Assembly (NCBI GenBank): GCA_035534615.1 | Contig: DATLRO010000073.1 | Span: 1 to 64,000 of the forward strand | Direction: 5' to 3' | Source of the DNA: JAGWRA01 sp035534615 | Lineage (GTDB): Bacteria; Acidobacteriota; Vicinamibacteria; Vicinamibacterales; CAVVIG01 | DNA length: 64,000 bases | Shown here: piece by piece, positions 1 to 10,303 of the stretch | How the letters are laid out: each line of letters starts with the position of its first letter | Numbering within the stretch: position 1 is the stretch's first letter | Program-made: the position numbers and the translations under genes | Notes under the pieces: generated by a model | What the model was told of the DNA's origin: nothing | Database searches by the model: none | Seen by the model: the letters and a program-made list of their open reading frames with translations, nothing else

Positions 1-204
1 GGACAACTGCTCGAGCAGCCTGCCATCCTGCACGACGACGAACATCCACGGTTCGGCGTGCATCGCCGTCGGCGCCCGCACCGCGGCGTCGAGCAGGCTG
101 CGCACGACCGACCGGTCGAGCAGGTCGCCGGTGTACGAGCGCACCGAGCGGTGTCCGTAGATCGCGTCCATCACGTTCATGGTCGCCGGCAGGCAGTCGG
201 TCAT
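1..204 (-). CDS. Nitroreductase family protein, N-terminal part (runs off the window start)
   Basis: Reading the minus strand from an ATG at 202-204 gives 68 residues that match the N-terminus of FMN-dependent nitroreductases. The stretch IYGHRSVRSYTGDLLD carries the RS(V)R segment that contacts the FMN phosphate, followed by LLDAAVRAPTAMHAEPWMFVVV, the usual substrate/FMN-facing segment. A GGAGG ribosome binding site lies 9 nt before the ATG. Members reduce nitroaromatics, quinones or other electrophiles with NAD(P)H. The C-terminal two thirds and any neighbour lie outside the window, so the substrate and subfamily cannot be judged. Confidence 0.8.
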   Translation of the reverse strand, partial: MTDCLPATMNVMDAIYGHRSVRSYTGDLLDRSVVRSLLDAAVRAPTAMHAEPWMFVVVQDGRLLEQLS

Positions 205-759
205 GGCCGCGTTCCTCCAGTGGGAAGCCGGATCACTCCAGGATGAGCAAACCGGATGCCGGACGTCGGGATCGGACCGCCAGCGCCACCCGGCGCGGGA
301 TCTGGCGCCGGATGGCAGATCTGCCCTGCAGCCGGCGCGAACGGGCGCTTCCGTCCGACGGCGTCCAGTTCACGAGCACGCGCAGTAATTCGCGGCGGGC
401 CGCACGATCGCACCCCTCCGAGGCCTTCACCCCGGCTTTTTCCTCGCCGGCGGGGATCGGGAAGCCGCGCAGGCCGCCGGCACAGAGGTTGCTCCAAACT
501 TTCGTGTGGGAGCGCCAATGCGCCGGCTCATGCAACCTGAAGGGGCATTTGCGGGTCCGTACGAGGGAGGCCCCGCCGTGGCCGGGCGACTCCAGGCTGC
601 GGCAGCCGCTCGAACGTGAAATGCAGGCGTTGAGGGCTGAGGCGGCGCCGAAGGGAGCGGCCACCCGACCCTGCGGGACGTACACACCAGAGCGGCGGTG
701 GAAATCCGAGCCCGCGGGGGTCGGTCCGGGCGCGGCATCCGGCTGGAAAGGACGAGCTG
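205..759. other. Long divergent intergenic region without a recognised gene
   Basis: This 555-bp stretch separates the nitroreductase (minus) from the macA-like gene (plus). Open frames cross it on both strands, but their translations are Arg/Pro/Gly-rich, match nothing I recognise and lack a convincing ribosome binding site. It presumably holds the divergent promoters; I see no clear -35/-10 pair and no strong terminator hairpin. Confidence 0.4.
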
Positions 760-2097
760 ATGGATTCTTCTTCGCGTCTCGAGGCGGCCCCCCACGTACC
801 GGCGGCCCCGGGGCCGTTGACCGGGGCGACGGCCCCGGCCGATGCGTCGCGGACGGCGGCCGCAATCATCGGGCGCAAGCGCCGGCGGCGTGGCCGGCGT
901 CTGCTGCTGATGGGGGTGGTGGTGCTGGCAGTCGTCGCGGCCGGTGTCTTCTGGTGGCAGGACAGACAGGCTCCGATCATGATGTACACCACCGTCGCGG
1001 TGACGCGCGGCTCGGTGGCAAAGGCGGTCACGGCGAGCGGCACGGTCAACCCGGTGCTCACGGTCGAAGTCGGCACCTACGTCTCGGGTGTCATCCAGGC
1101 CCTGTATTGCGACTACAACACCGAGGTGAAAAAGGGACAGTTGTGCGCGCAGATCGATCCCCGGCCGTATCAGACGATTGTCGAGCAGGACCAGGCGAAT
1201 CTCGCGACGGCCAGGGCGCAGCTGGCCAAGGATCAGACGAACCTGACCTATACCAAGCTGACCTACCAGAGGAATCAGGATCTGGCCAAACGCGGGGTCG
1301 TCTCGCAGGACACCTACGACAGCGCCAAGAATGCGTACGACCAGGCGGTGTCACAGGTACAGCTCGACCAGGCGGACATTGCCCAGCGAAAAGCGGCGCT
1401 CGACGCCTCGCAGGTCAATCTCGGCTACACGCGCATCCTGTCGCCGGTCAATGGGACGGTGATTTCCCGGAACGTCCAGGTCGGGCAGACGGTGGCCGCC
1501 AGTTTCCAGACGCCGACGCTGTTCATCATCGGGACGAATCTGAACCAGATGGAAGTCGACGCCAACGTGTCGGAGAGCGACATCGGACAGGTCAAGGCGG
1601 GCGACCGGGCGTCGTTCACGGTCGAGGCGTATGCCAACCGGCCATTCGTCGGCGTCGTGACGCAGGTGCGCCAGGCGCCGCAGACGGTGCAGAACGTGGT
1701 CACCTACGACGTCGTCATCACCGTGCCGAACCCCGGCCTGCTGCTTCGCCCCGGCATGACGGCGACGACGCGCATCATCGTCGATCAGCGCGACGGTGTC
1801 CTGCGTGTGCCGGATCAGGCATTGCGGTATACGCCCGGCGGGTTCGTCGGGCAGGCCGGGGAGGCGGCGGCGCCGGCCGGGGGCGGACGACGCGCGGTCC
1901 CGCAGGCCCACCTGTGGGTCTTGCGGGACGGCCAGCCCACGCGCACGCCGGTCACGTTCGGTCTGGACGATGACACCTATACCGAGGTCACGCAGGGTCT
2001 CAAGGAAGGTGATCGCGTGATCGTCGCCGAGCACGCCGACGGGTCGACCACCGGCGGTGCGCGCACGACTTCGGCGCCCCGGATGTTCCGCTTCTGA
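760..2097 (+). CDS. MacA-like periplasmic adaptor (HlyD/membrane fusion family)
   Basis: 445 residues. An N-terminal cytoplasmic tail is followed by one membrane anchor at about residues 47-67 (LLLMGVVVLAVVAAGVFWW). Next come a lipoyl half (SGTVNPVLTVEVGTYVSG), an alpha-helical hairpin rich in Gln/Ala/Asn (about 140-215), the second lipoyl half (YTRILSPVNGTVISRNVQVG) and beta-barrel/membrane-proximal domains. This is the order of MacA-type adaptors, which link an inner-membrane ABC exporter to an outer-membrane TolC channel. The next gene, 28 nt downstream, is the matching MacB-type ATPase-permease, so the pair forms one transport operon. No TolC gene adjoins it; the TolC-like gene at 20.4 kb belongs to another pump. 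The start is supported by a GGAAAGGA motif about 8 nt upstream. The substrate is unknown. Confidence 0.88.
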   Translation: MDSSSRLEAAPHVPAAPGPLTGATAPADASRTAAAIIGRKRRRRGRRLLLMGVVVLAVVAAGVFWWQDRQAPIMMYTTVAVTRGSVAKAVTASGTVNPVLTVEVGTYVSGVIQALYCDYNTEVKKGQLCAQIDPRPYQTIVEQDQANLATARAQLAKDQTNLTYTKLTYQRNQDLAKRGVVSQDTYDSAKNAYDQAVSQVQLDQADIAQRKAALDASQVNLGYTRILSPVNGTVISRNVQVGQTVAASFQTPTLFIIGTNLNQMEVDANVSESDIGQVKAGDRASFTVEAYANRPFVGVVTQVRQAPQTVQNVVTYDVVITVPNPGLLLRPGMTATTRIIVDQRDGVLRVPDQALRYTPGGFVGQAGEAAAPAGGGRRAVPQAHLWVLRDGQPTRTPVTFGLDDDTYTEVTQGLKEGDRVIVAEHADGSTTGGARTTSAPRMFRF

Positions 2098-2125
2098 GCA
2101 TCCCGGGAGGAACCAAAGGACGGCC

Positions 2126-4243
<2,118 letters not shown>

Positions 4244-4277
4244 CCGTGCCGCGGCGCGACGGAGGTCAGGAGCACCC

Positions 4278-6032
4278 ATGGCTGGTCCGGCCCCGCAGGC
4301 GGTCCGCGTCGCCTACTTTTCGATGGAGATCGCCATCGCACCCGACCTGCCGACCTATGCGGGCGGGCTCGGCATCCTGGCCGGCGACGTCCTCCGCTCG
4401 GCGGCCGATCTCGAGCTGCCGATGGTCGGCGTCACCCTCGTCTACCGCGAGGGGTACTTCCGGCAGCGCCTGGACGCGGACGGGACGCAGCGCGAGGACG
4501 CGGACACCTGGCAGCCGGCGGCGCATCTCGAGCGCGTGGCCGATCATGTCGTCCTCGCGATCGACGGCCGCGACGTGCATCTGTGCGCGTGGCGGTTTCT
4601 GATCCGGGGCCTCTCGGGCTACGCCGTCCCGGTGTACCTGCTCGACACCGCACTGCCGGTCAACATGCCGGAGGATCAGCGGCTGACCGATCGGCTCTAC
4701 AGCGGCGACCGGCGCCACCGCCTGTCCCAGGAGGCCGTGCTCGGTCTCGGCGGCGTCGCGATGCTGGACGCGCTCGGCCACACCGGCATCCAGGTCCATC
4801 ACATGAACGAGGGGCATTCGGGCCTGCTGGCCCTGGCCCTGCTCGAAGCGCAGCTGCAGGCGCGCGGGGCCGCGCATCCCGCCGAAACGGACGTGCAGGC
4901 GGTGCGGCGGCAGTGTGTCTTCACCACGCACACACCGGTGCCGGCCGGACAGGATCAGTTCGACGGACCGACCCTGCGGGCGGTGCTCGGCGAACCGCGC
5001 GCCCGTCTGCTCGAAGAGGCGGACTGCCTCTATCAGGGGACGCTGAACATGACGTATCTGGCGCTGCGGTGCTCCCGCTACGTCAACGGCGTCGCGATGC
5101 ACCACGGCGAGATCTCGCACGGCATGTTCCCCAACTATCCGATCCGGGCGATCACGAACGGCGTGCACGCAACGACGTGGACGGCGCCGCCGTTCGCCGC
5201 GCTGTACGACCGCCACATCCCCGAATGGCGGTCGGACAACCGCTACCTCCGCTACGCGATCGGCATCCCGGTGGCGGAGATTCTCGACGCGCACAACGTG
5301 ACCCGCCACGCCCTGATCGACGCCGTGAACGCGGCCACCGGCGTCGCGCTCGGCCGCGACGTCATGACGCTCGGCTTCGCACGCCGGGCCACCGCCTACA
5401 AGCGCGCCGGCCTGCTGTTCTCGGACCTCGACCGCCTGCGGCACATCGCGCGGACCGCCGGGCCGTTCCAGCTCATCTTCGGCGGCAAGGCGCATCCCGA
5501 CGACCAGGACGGCAAGGCGCTGATCCGGCACGTGGTGGAGGCCGGCCGGGCGCTCGCCGATGCGGTGAAGGTCGTCTACCTGGAGAACTACGATTTCCAG
5601 TGGGCCCGGCGGCTGACGAGCGGCGTCGACCTGTGGCTCAACACGCCGCACCGCCCGTACGAAGCGTCCGGCACGAGCGGCATGAAGGCGGCCATCAACG
5701 GCGTCCCCAGCCTGAGCGTGATGGACGGCTGGTGGATCGAAGGCTGCCTGGAAGGGGCCACCGGCTGGGCCGTCGGCCACGACCAGGACCTCGAGGACCC
5801 GATCGCCGAGCTGGCCTCGCTCTACGACAAACTGGAGCAGGTGATTCTGCCGATGTTCTACCAGCGCACCGTGACGTTCGCCGGCATCATGCGCTCGACG
5901 ATCGCCATCAACGGCTCCTTTTTCAACACCCAGCGGATGATGGAGCAGTACCAGGCCCACGCCTATTTTCCGGAGTCGCCGAACGGGGATGCCGCAGCCG
6001 CCCGGAGCGCGCCTGCGGGACCGCCCGGGTGA
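4278..6032 (+). CDS. glgP: Alpha-glucan family phosphorylase (GT35)
   Basis: 584 residues, the short form typical of bacterial and archaeal alpha-glucan phosphorylases rather than the 800-900 residue glycogen phosphorylases. The enzyme phosphorolyses alpha-1,4-glucans to glucose 1-phosphate in the cytoplasm, using pyridoxal phosphate. The PLP-binding region is clear: YEASGTSGMKAAINGV with the Schiff-base lysine at residue 470, followed by LSVMDGWWIEG. Other family segments are AYFSMEIAIAPDLPTYAGGLG near the N-terminus and QVHHMNEGHSGLLALAL in the middle. It starts 34 nt after macB, with GGAGG about 15 nt and AGGAG about 6 nt before the ATG, and may be cotranscribed. I see no functional link to the transporter. 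Confidence 0.9.
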   Translation: MAGPAPQAVRVAYFSMEIAIAPDLPTYAGGLGILAGDVLRSAADLELPMVGVTLVYREGYFRQRLDADGTQREDADTWQPAAHLERVADHVVLAIDGRDVHLCAWRFLIRGLSGYAVPVYLLDTALPVNMPEDQRLTDRLYSGDRRHRLSQEAVLGLGGVAMLDALGHTGIQVHHMNEGHSGLLALALLEAQLQARGAAHPAETDVQAVRRQCVFTTHTPVPAGQDQFDGPTLRAVLGEPRARLLEEADCLYQGTLNMTYLALRCSRYVNGVAMHHGEISHGMFPNYPIRAITNGVHATTWTAPPFAALYDRHIPEWRSDNRYLRYAIGIPVAEILDAHNVTRHALIDAVNAATGVALGRDVMTLGFARRATAYKRAGLLFSDLDRLRHIARTAGPFQLIFGGKAHPDDQDGKALIRHVVEAGRALADAVKVVYLENYDFQWARRLTSGVDLWLNTPHRPYEASGTSGMKAAINGVPSLSVMDGWWIEGCLEGATGWAVGHDQDLEDPIAELASLYDKLEQVILPMFYQRTVTFAGIMRSTIAINGSFFNTQRMMEQYQAHAYFPESPNGDAAAARSAPAGPPG

Positions 6033-6129
6033 GCGGCCGGCGGCCACCGGATTGATCCGGCGGCCGGTTCGTGCGATGATCCCCCGCTTCCTGCCGTCAA
6101 TTTCGCATCAGCCACCGACGAGGCCACCG

Positions 6130-6471
6130 ATGAACATCGCTCAACGCGCCGCCGGCAACGTGATGATCGTGGACGTCAACGGACAGATCAAGCTCGGGGA
6201 CGGCGACATCCTCCTGCGGGACAAGCTGCAGAGCCTCATCCAGCAGGGCCACAAGCAGCTCGTGCTGAACCTGGCCGGCGTCAACTACATCGACAGCTCC
6301 GGCCTCGGGGAAATCGCACATGCGTACGTGACGGTCAGCCGTCAGGGCGGCCAGCTGAAGCTGGCAGGGCTCACCAAGCGCCTGAAAGACCTGCTCACGA
6401 TCACGAAGCTGCTGACCGTCTTCGAGTCGTTCGACACGGACGCCGAGGCGGTCGACAGTTTTGCGCCCTGA
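6130..6471 (+). CDS. STAS domain protein, anti-sigma factor antagonist type
   Basis: 113 residues forming a single STAS domain. The motif NYIDSSGLGEIAHAY contains the serine (Ser56, just after Asp55) that a partner-switching kinase would phosphorylate, as in SpoIIAA/RsbV. Such proteins bind an anti-sigma factor/serine kinase when unphosphorylated and so free a sigma factor; no RsbW-type kinase is encoded nearby, so the partner must lie elsewhere. The ATG at 6130 is preferred over an upstream in-frame ATG at 5989 that would overlap the phosphorylase gene and add a non-conserved Arg/Pro-rich leader. A GATGAT box lies about 50 nt upstream. Confidence 0.87.
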   Translation: MNIAQRAAGNVMIVDVNGQIKLGDGDILLRDKLQSLIQQGHKQLVLNLAGVNYIDSSGLGEIAHAYVTVSRQGGQLKLAGLTKRLKDLLTITKLLTVFESFDTDAEAVDSFAP

Positions 6472-6614
6472 GCGCCCCGGCGCGGCGGAGGGCCGGCCGG
6501 CCCGCGCGGCGGCGATCGGCGCGCGCGGCGATGGGAGTCGACCGGCCGGTGGGCCGGGCTCCGCTCCGTCGAACTCGATTCAGTGGAATGACGCGGACGA
6601 AGGCAGGACGCACG

Positions 6615-6643
6615 CACGTCTCGAGCCTGCGGCTCGAGACGTG
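6615..6643. terminator. 13-bp perfect stem-loop between convergent genes
   Basis: Inverted repeat CACGTCTCGAGCC / GGCTCGAGACGTG with a 3-nt loop. It sits between the STAS gene (plus, ends 6471) and the small winged-helix gene (minus, ends 6649). Neither flank has a U-tract, so it is a bidirectional terminator-like or mRNA-stabilising hairpin rather than a proven intrinsic terminator. Confidence 0.45.
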
Positions 6644-6648
6644 AAGAG

Positions 6649-6876
6649 TCACGCAGGCGTATCGGAATCCTTCCGAACGTAGAGCCCCGACGGCGTCCGG
6701 CGCAGGAACCCGACTGTCACCAGCTCGCCCAGCACCAGTTCGGATTCGCCTGGCGACAACTGCCACAGGCGAGCCGCCTGCGCCGTCGTCAGTCGCAACC
6801 CCGGCATTTCGATGTATTCGCTCCTGATCTGGGCGCGGGTCGTCATCGGTCCTTCGGCGGTCAGAGTCGCGCTCAT
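6649..6876 (-). CDS. Small winged-helix-like protein, function unknown
   Basis: 75 residues from an ATG at 6874-6876 that has AGGAGG 7 nt upstream; this decides against the longer 100-residue reading. Residues 17-67 (IRSEYIEMPGLRLTTAQAARLW..., GELVTVGFLRRTPSGLYVR) look like a helix-turn-helix followed by a beta wing. The same block occurs in the C-terminal half of the receiver protein at 13087-13845, with roughly 20 identical positions over about 50. The domain is therefore a recurring module in this genome, here alone and there fused to a receiver. Its conserved core is L-T-x-x-Q-A-x-R-L-W-Q ... G-F-L-x-R ... G-x-Y. DNA binding is inferred from the predicted fold; the target is unknown. Confidence 0.7.
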   Translation of the reverse strand: MSATLTAEGPMTTRAQIRSEYIEMPGLRLTTAQAARLWQLSPGESELVLGELVTVGFLRRTPSGLYVRKDSDTPA

Positions 6877-7149
6877 CTGCATCCCTCCTTGCTGAATGAA
6901 AGACCGCTGCAAATCAGACGCCAGTCGCACCATGTGCAATCGTTCGAACATCCGGACGCCCGCCGTCGGCCCAATCCGGCACCATGCGGAATTACCCGCA
7001 AGGTGACGCGAACTAAGACACGTCGTCCACGTCTCAAGTGTTTAGACGCCGCCTCGCACGAGCCGGCTTGAGTCGGCGCGCGCGATCGCTCGCGCGCGGC
7101 AGGCTGATCTCACACGCCAGGACGACGTGACACACATCGAGGAGCGGGC

Positions 7150-7178
7150 TTGACAGCCGGGCCGAGTGATGCTAGAAA
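7150..7178 (+). promoter_or_regulatory. Promoter of the blaI/blaR1-like operon
   Basis: A consensus -35 TTGACA (7150-7155), a 17-nt spacer and a -10 TAGAAA (7173-7178). The -10 box lies inside the palindromic operator. This is the strongest sigma-70-type promoter I could read in the window, and it is positioned so that repressor binding would block polymerase. Confidence 0.75.
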
Positions 7179-7204
7179 TTTAGCATATGCTAAATTTCTA
7201 GCAT
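7169..7204. promoter_or_regulatory. 36-bp perfect palindromic operator, two ATGCTA-N6-TAGCAT dyads
   Basis: The stretch 7169-7204 equals its own reverse complement. It consists of two abutting 18-bp dyads, each ATGCTA-N6-TAGCAT, centred at about 7177.5 and 7195.5. It is AT-rich in a GC-rich genome, covers the -10 box and ends 48 nt before the blaI-like start codon. Two adjacent dimer sites over the promoter are the usual arrangement for BlaI/MecI autoregulation, although the half-site differs from the staphylococcal TACA/TGTA. The rest of 6877-7252 holds no gene. Confidence 0.8.
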
Positions 7205-7252
7205 ATAGACACCTGCCACGTGCGGCCCGGTCCATTGTTCCGAGGTTCGTCC

Positions 7253-7639
7253 ATGTCGAAACGCCCCGCATCGCCGTCACTCTCCCGCCGCGAGCGCCAG
7301 CTGATGGACATCGTGTACGAGCGTGGCCGGGCGACCGCCGCCGAGGTCGCCGCGGCCCTGCCCGATCCGCCCAGCTACTCCGCGGTCCGCGCCATGCTCC
7401 GGATCCTCGAGACGAAAGGCCACCTCCGTCATGAGGCCGACGGAGTGCGCTACGTCTATCTGCCGACGGTGCCGCGGGATCAGGCGAGCCGGTCGGCCCT
7501 GCGCGGTCTCGTCCGCACGTTCTTCGACGGCTCGACGACGCAGGCCGTGGCGGCGCTGCTCGACCAGTCGCGCCTCTCGGACGCCGAACTGGAGCGGCTC
7601 GCACACCTGATCGATGAAGCCAGAAAGGAAGGACGCTAA
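7253..7639 (+). CDS. blaI: BlaI/MecI/CopY family transcriptional repressor
   Basis: 128 residues. The N-terminal winged helix (LSRRERQLMDIVYERGRATAAEVAAALPDPPSYSAVRAMLRILETKGHLRHEADGVRYVYLPTV, about residues 9-75) is the BlaI/MecI DNA-binding domain, and the C-terminal helices mediate dimerisation and carry the region cut when the sensor is activated. It overlaps the M56 metallopeptidase gene by one base (TAATG), the standard repressor/sensor pair. It should bind the double-dyad operator upstream and repress its own operon until cleaved. In Acidobacteriota such pairs are numerous and mostly not tied to beta-lactamases; none lies nearby here. Start chosen at 7253 because the upstream GTG/ATG frame adds a non-conserved leader. 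Confidence 0.9.
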   Translation: MSKRPASPSLSRRERQLMDIVYERGRATAAEVAAALPDPPSYSAVRAMLRILETKGHLRHEADGVRYVYLPTVPRDQASRSALRGLVRTFFDGSTTQAVAALLDQSRLSDAELERLAHLIDEARKEGR

Positions 7640-9591
7640 TGTCTGCCGTCGCCTTCCTCGTCGCCCTTGCCGCCCGGGTCACGGTGCTGCTGGCCTGCGC
7701 GGGTCTGCTGACGTTCCTGCTCCGGCGCGCCTCAGCGGCATGGCGCCACCTGGTCTGGTCCGGCGTGCTGATCGGCATCCTGGTGATGCCGGTGGTCATG
7801 GCGCTCGGACCGCGATGGTCCGTACCGCTGCTGCCGCCGGCCGCTGCGCCGGCGAGCCTCCATGTCACCGACCCGGCGCCGGTGGGCCCCTATCTGGCGG
7901 TCAGTCGCTCGCCGGTCCTCCCGCCGGCGGCGGCGGTCGCGTTGAACCTCAGTGAAGCGCTCTGGACCGCACCCTCTCCAGGCACGGTGATGATCGGCGT
8001 CTGGTTCGTCGGCCTGGCCATGTTCGCCGGCTGGCTCCTCATCGGCATGCTCCGGCTGCGGCGGCTGGCCGGAGAAGGTCGCCGGGTCGAGGACGCCGGG
8101 TGGCGCACCGACCTGGACGAGGCGCGGCGCCGCCTGTCGCTGACCCGCGAGGTGACGGTGCTCTCCGGCGTCGGCACACCGGTGCCCCTGACGTGGGGCA
8201 CGCTCCGGCCGGTCATTCTGTTGCCGGACGATGCCGGCGCGTGGGTGGCGGGGCGGCGTCAGGTCGTGCTGCTGCACGAGCTGGCGCATGTCCGGCGGTG
8301 CGACTGCCTGACGCAGACGATCGGCCGCCTGGTCTGCGCGGTCCACTGGTTCAATCCCGTCGCCTGGCTGGCGGTCCGGCAGCTCGCCTCCGAACGGGAG
8401 CGCGCCTGCGACGAGCTCGTGCTCGCCTGCGGCACCCGCGCGTCCGACTACGCGCAGCATCTGCTGTCGTTTGCCAGGCCGAATGCCGCCGCGGGATGGC
8501 CGGCGGCGGTCGCCATGCCGATGGCGCGGTCCTCCCAGCTCGAGAGCCGCCTCCGGACGATCCTGAAGCCGCGCGTGCCCCGGCCGCCCCGCGGCACGAT
8601 CACGCCGGCGATGATGACGGTCGCGCTGGCCGGCCTGGTGCTCGCGGTCGCCACGGCGCAGCCGGCCGCCCGGGCGGCGGCGCCTGCTCAGGCGGCCGCG
8701 TCGCCTGCCGTGCATTCGCTGCCGGCTGCACGGCCGGCACTGGCGGCGGAGCCACAGCCGGCGGTGTCACCGTCGCCTGCGCCACAGCCGGCGGCGGCGA
8801 CCGCCCGGCCGCACCAGCCGGTGGCGGCGGCGAAGCCGCAGCCGGCGAGTCCCCCGGCCAGGCCGGCCTCTTCGTCGTACCCGGCCCGGCTCATCGCCGA
8901 ATTGGGCAGCCCCAGCCGGGACGTCCGTGAAAAGGCGGCCATCCTGCTCGGGCTGACCGACGCCGGCCCGGCCGGGGTCGACGCGCTGATCCGGGCCGCG
9001 CGGGATCCCGACCCGCAGGTGCGCGAGAAAGCGGTCATCAGCCTCGGGTTGCAGGGCAACCGCCGCGCGTACGCGACGCTCATCGCGGCCTTGAAGGATC
9101 CCGACGCCCAGGTGCGCGAGAAGGCCGCCATCGGGCTCGGCCTGCTCGGCGATCGCCGCGCGATGGACGCGCTCGTCGAAGCCTCGCACGACGACGACCC
9201 GCAGGTGCGGGAACAGGCGCGGGCGGCGATGGTGATGCTGAAGGCCGGCGCGCAGCGCGGCGCCGGCGTCGCCCGGCTCGTCTCGACGCTGCTCGGCGGG
9301 TCGCTCGGCCGGCTGATCAGCCAGTCCGTCCGGAGCGCGGTCCGGGCCGCGCAGCCGTTCGTCGATGCCTGCGCTCCGGCAGCCTGCAACGGCGGCGGTC
9401 ACGCCGCCGCGTACGATCGAGATCTTGCCCGCGCCGTGCGGAACGGCGTGAAAGCGGGGATCGACACCGCCGCGATCGCGGACGTCGCGGCCGGCATGGC
9501 CGAAGCGGTGGCGAACGGCGTGAGCGAGGCGCTGCGCCAGGCCGGCACCGACGGCGGCCGGGCGCCGCATCACACGCCGCGGCCCAGATGA
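7639..9591 (+). CDS. BlaR1-like M56 membrane metallopeptidase with C-terminal HEAT repeats
   Basis: 650 residues. N-terminal membrane helices (about 5-27, 36-57, 112-135) precede the M56 catalytic region with zinc motif HELAH at residues 213-217 and the family motif ERACDELVLACG. Another helix lies near 327-345 and is followed by an Ala/Pro-rich linker to about 410. In place of the penicillin-sensor domain of true BlaR1, residues 414-535 hold three to four HEAT/PBS-lyase-like repeats, with DPxxQVREKAxxxLG repeated three times. The C-terminus continues to 650 with no recognised domain. The enzyme should cleave the neighbouring BlaI repressor after a signal; the HEAT array suggests a protein-protein or macromolecular ligand rather than a beta-lactam. 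It is translationally coupled to blaI. Confidence 0.88.
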   Translation: MSAVAFLVALAARVTVLLACAGLLTFLLRRASAAWRHLVWSGVLIGILVMPVVMALGPRWSVPLLPPAAAPASLHVTDPAPVGPYLAVSRSPVLPPAAAVALNLSEALWTAPSPGTVMIGVWFVGLAMFAGWLLIGMLRLRRLAGEGRRVEDAGWRTDLDEARRRLSLTREVTVLSGVGTPVPLTWGTLRPVILLPDDAGAWVAGRRQVVLLHELAHVRRCDCLTQTIGRLVCAVHWFNPVAWLAVRQLASERERACDELVLACGTRASDYAQHLLSFARPNAAAGWPAAVAMPMARSSQLESRLRTILKPRVPRPPRGTITPAMMTVALAGLVLAVATAQPAARAAAPAQAAASPAVHSLPAARPALAAEPQPAVSPSPAPQPAAATARPHQPVAAAKPQPASPPARPASSSYPARLIAELGSPSRDVREKAAILLGLTDAGPAGVDALIRAARDPDPQVREKAVISLGLQGNRRAYATLIAALKDPDAQVREKAAIGLGLLGDRRAMDALVEASHDDDPQVREQARAAMVMLKAGAQRGAGVARLVSTLLGGSLGRLISQSVRSAVRAAQPFVDACAPAACNGGGHAAAYDRDLARAVRNGVKAGIDTAAIADVAAGMAEAVANGVSEALRQAGTDGGRAPHHTPRPR

Positions 9592-9642
9592 GGACCCACT
9601 GCCGGGCAACGCGCAACTCGGCCGCGTCGTTTTCTTTCAGAG

Positions 9643-9648
9643 TATCCT
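9643..9648 (+). promoter_or_regulatory. -10 box (TATCCT) ending 6 nt before the start codon
   Basis: TATCCT lies 6 nt upstream of the ATG at 9655, and no ribosome binding site is present. The spacing fits a leaderless transcript. Confidence 0.4.
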
Positions 9649-9654
9649 GTCCGG

Positions 9655-10029
9655 ATGGACGTCGAGATCCTGCTCGTCAGCGCGGAATGGAAGCTGCGGA
9701 TTGCCGTGCGGGCCCAGCTGATCGAGGAAGGCTTCGAGGTCGAGGCGCACGAAGTGTGGGAGTTCGTGGAACTGCTGCTGCGGAGCGGCGCGCGCCATCC
9801 GCGCCTGATCATCATCGACGTGGCGGAGGAACATCATCCGTCCGCGCTGCTCCGCACGCTCGCGCGCCTGGCGGCGCCGGCCCACGTGCTCGTCCTGACG
9901 GCGCCGAGCGTCCAGTCGGCGGACGAGGTGCGGGCGCTCGGCTTTCCCCACGTGCTCGCCCGGCCGTTCAGTGTGCGGGAGGTCGTGGCCACCGCGGCGC
10001 ACCTGCTCGCCGCCGCCCCGGGCGTGTGA
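9655..10029 (+). CDS. Degenerate response-regulator receiver protein
   Basis: 124 residues with the alternating pattern of a CheY fold: VEILLVSAEWKLRIAVRAQLIEEGFEVEAHE, then RLIIIDVAEE, HVLVLTAPSV and LARPFSVREVV. The aspartate after the third strand (IIIDV) is present, and the Thr of strand 4 is present. The N-terminal acidic pair is reduced (SAEW), and the conserved Lys-Pro is Arg-Pro (ARPFS). Without the lysine and the Mg-binding pair, normal phosphotransfer is doubtful, so it may be a pseudo-receiver acting by protein contact. No histidine kinase is next to it. It starts without a ribosome binding site, just after a TATCCT box. Confidence 0.65.
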   Translation: MDVEILLVSAEWKLRIAVRAQLIEEGFEVEAHEVWEFVELLLRSGARHPRLIIIDVAEEHHPSALLRTLARLAAPAHVLVLTAPSVQSADEVRALGFPHVLARPFSVREVVATAAHLLAAAPGV

Positions 10030-10044
10030 GCCGCCTCCTGCAGC

Positions 10045-10272
10045 TCACAGCAGGAACTGCTTGAGCAGCTGCAGCAGGATCAGCAGAATCCAGGGCGAGA
10101 AATCGAGGCCGCCCAGATCCGGCAGCACCCGCCGGATCGGGTCGAGCACGGGATCGACCAGGGCGCCGGTGAACCGTGCCACCGGATGGTCCGGCGGCAG
10201 CCGCATCCAGGAGACGACGACGCTGGCAATCACGACGAACGAATAGAGGTCGATCAGCCTGAACAGCAGCAT
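10045..10272 (-). CDS. YggT family membrane protein
   Basis: 75 residues, two membrane helices (LIDLYSFVVIASVVVSWM and SPWILLILLQLLKQFLL) around a short polar loop with VDPVLDPIRRVLPDLGGLDFSP. This is the YggT/CCB3 domain pattern (single copy here; many family members have two). YggT proteins are linked to osmotic tolerance, cell division loci and cofactor assembly on membranes, but the biochemical role in bacteria is unclear. It lies 87 bp downstream of the bactofilin-like gene, on the same strand, with the heptad repeat between. Confidence 0.85.
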   Translation of the reverse strand: MLLFRLIDLYSFVVIASVVVSWMRLPPDHPVARFTGALVDPVLDPIRRVLPDLGGLDFSPWILLILLQLLKQFLL

Positions 10273-10303
10273 GGGTGTCGAGGATCAGGGCCTGCGGCCA
10301 GCC

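Noticed and set aside
233..865. Minus-strand open frame of 210 codons upstream of and overlapping the macA-like gene.
   Set aside because: Overlaps the macA-like start, lacks a ribosome binding site and resembles no family; Pro/Arg-rich.
7110..7434. Two short frames reading ARNLAYAKFLA on both strands at the operator.
   Set aside because: They arise because the palindrome translates alike on both strands; it is a regulatory site, not a gene.
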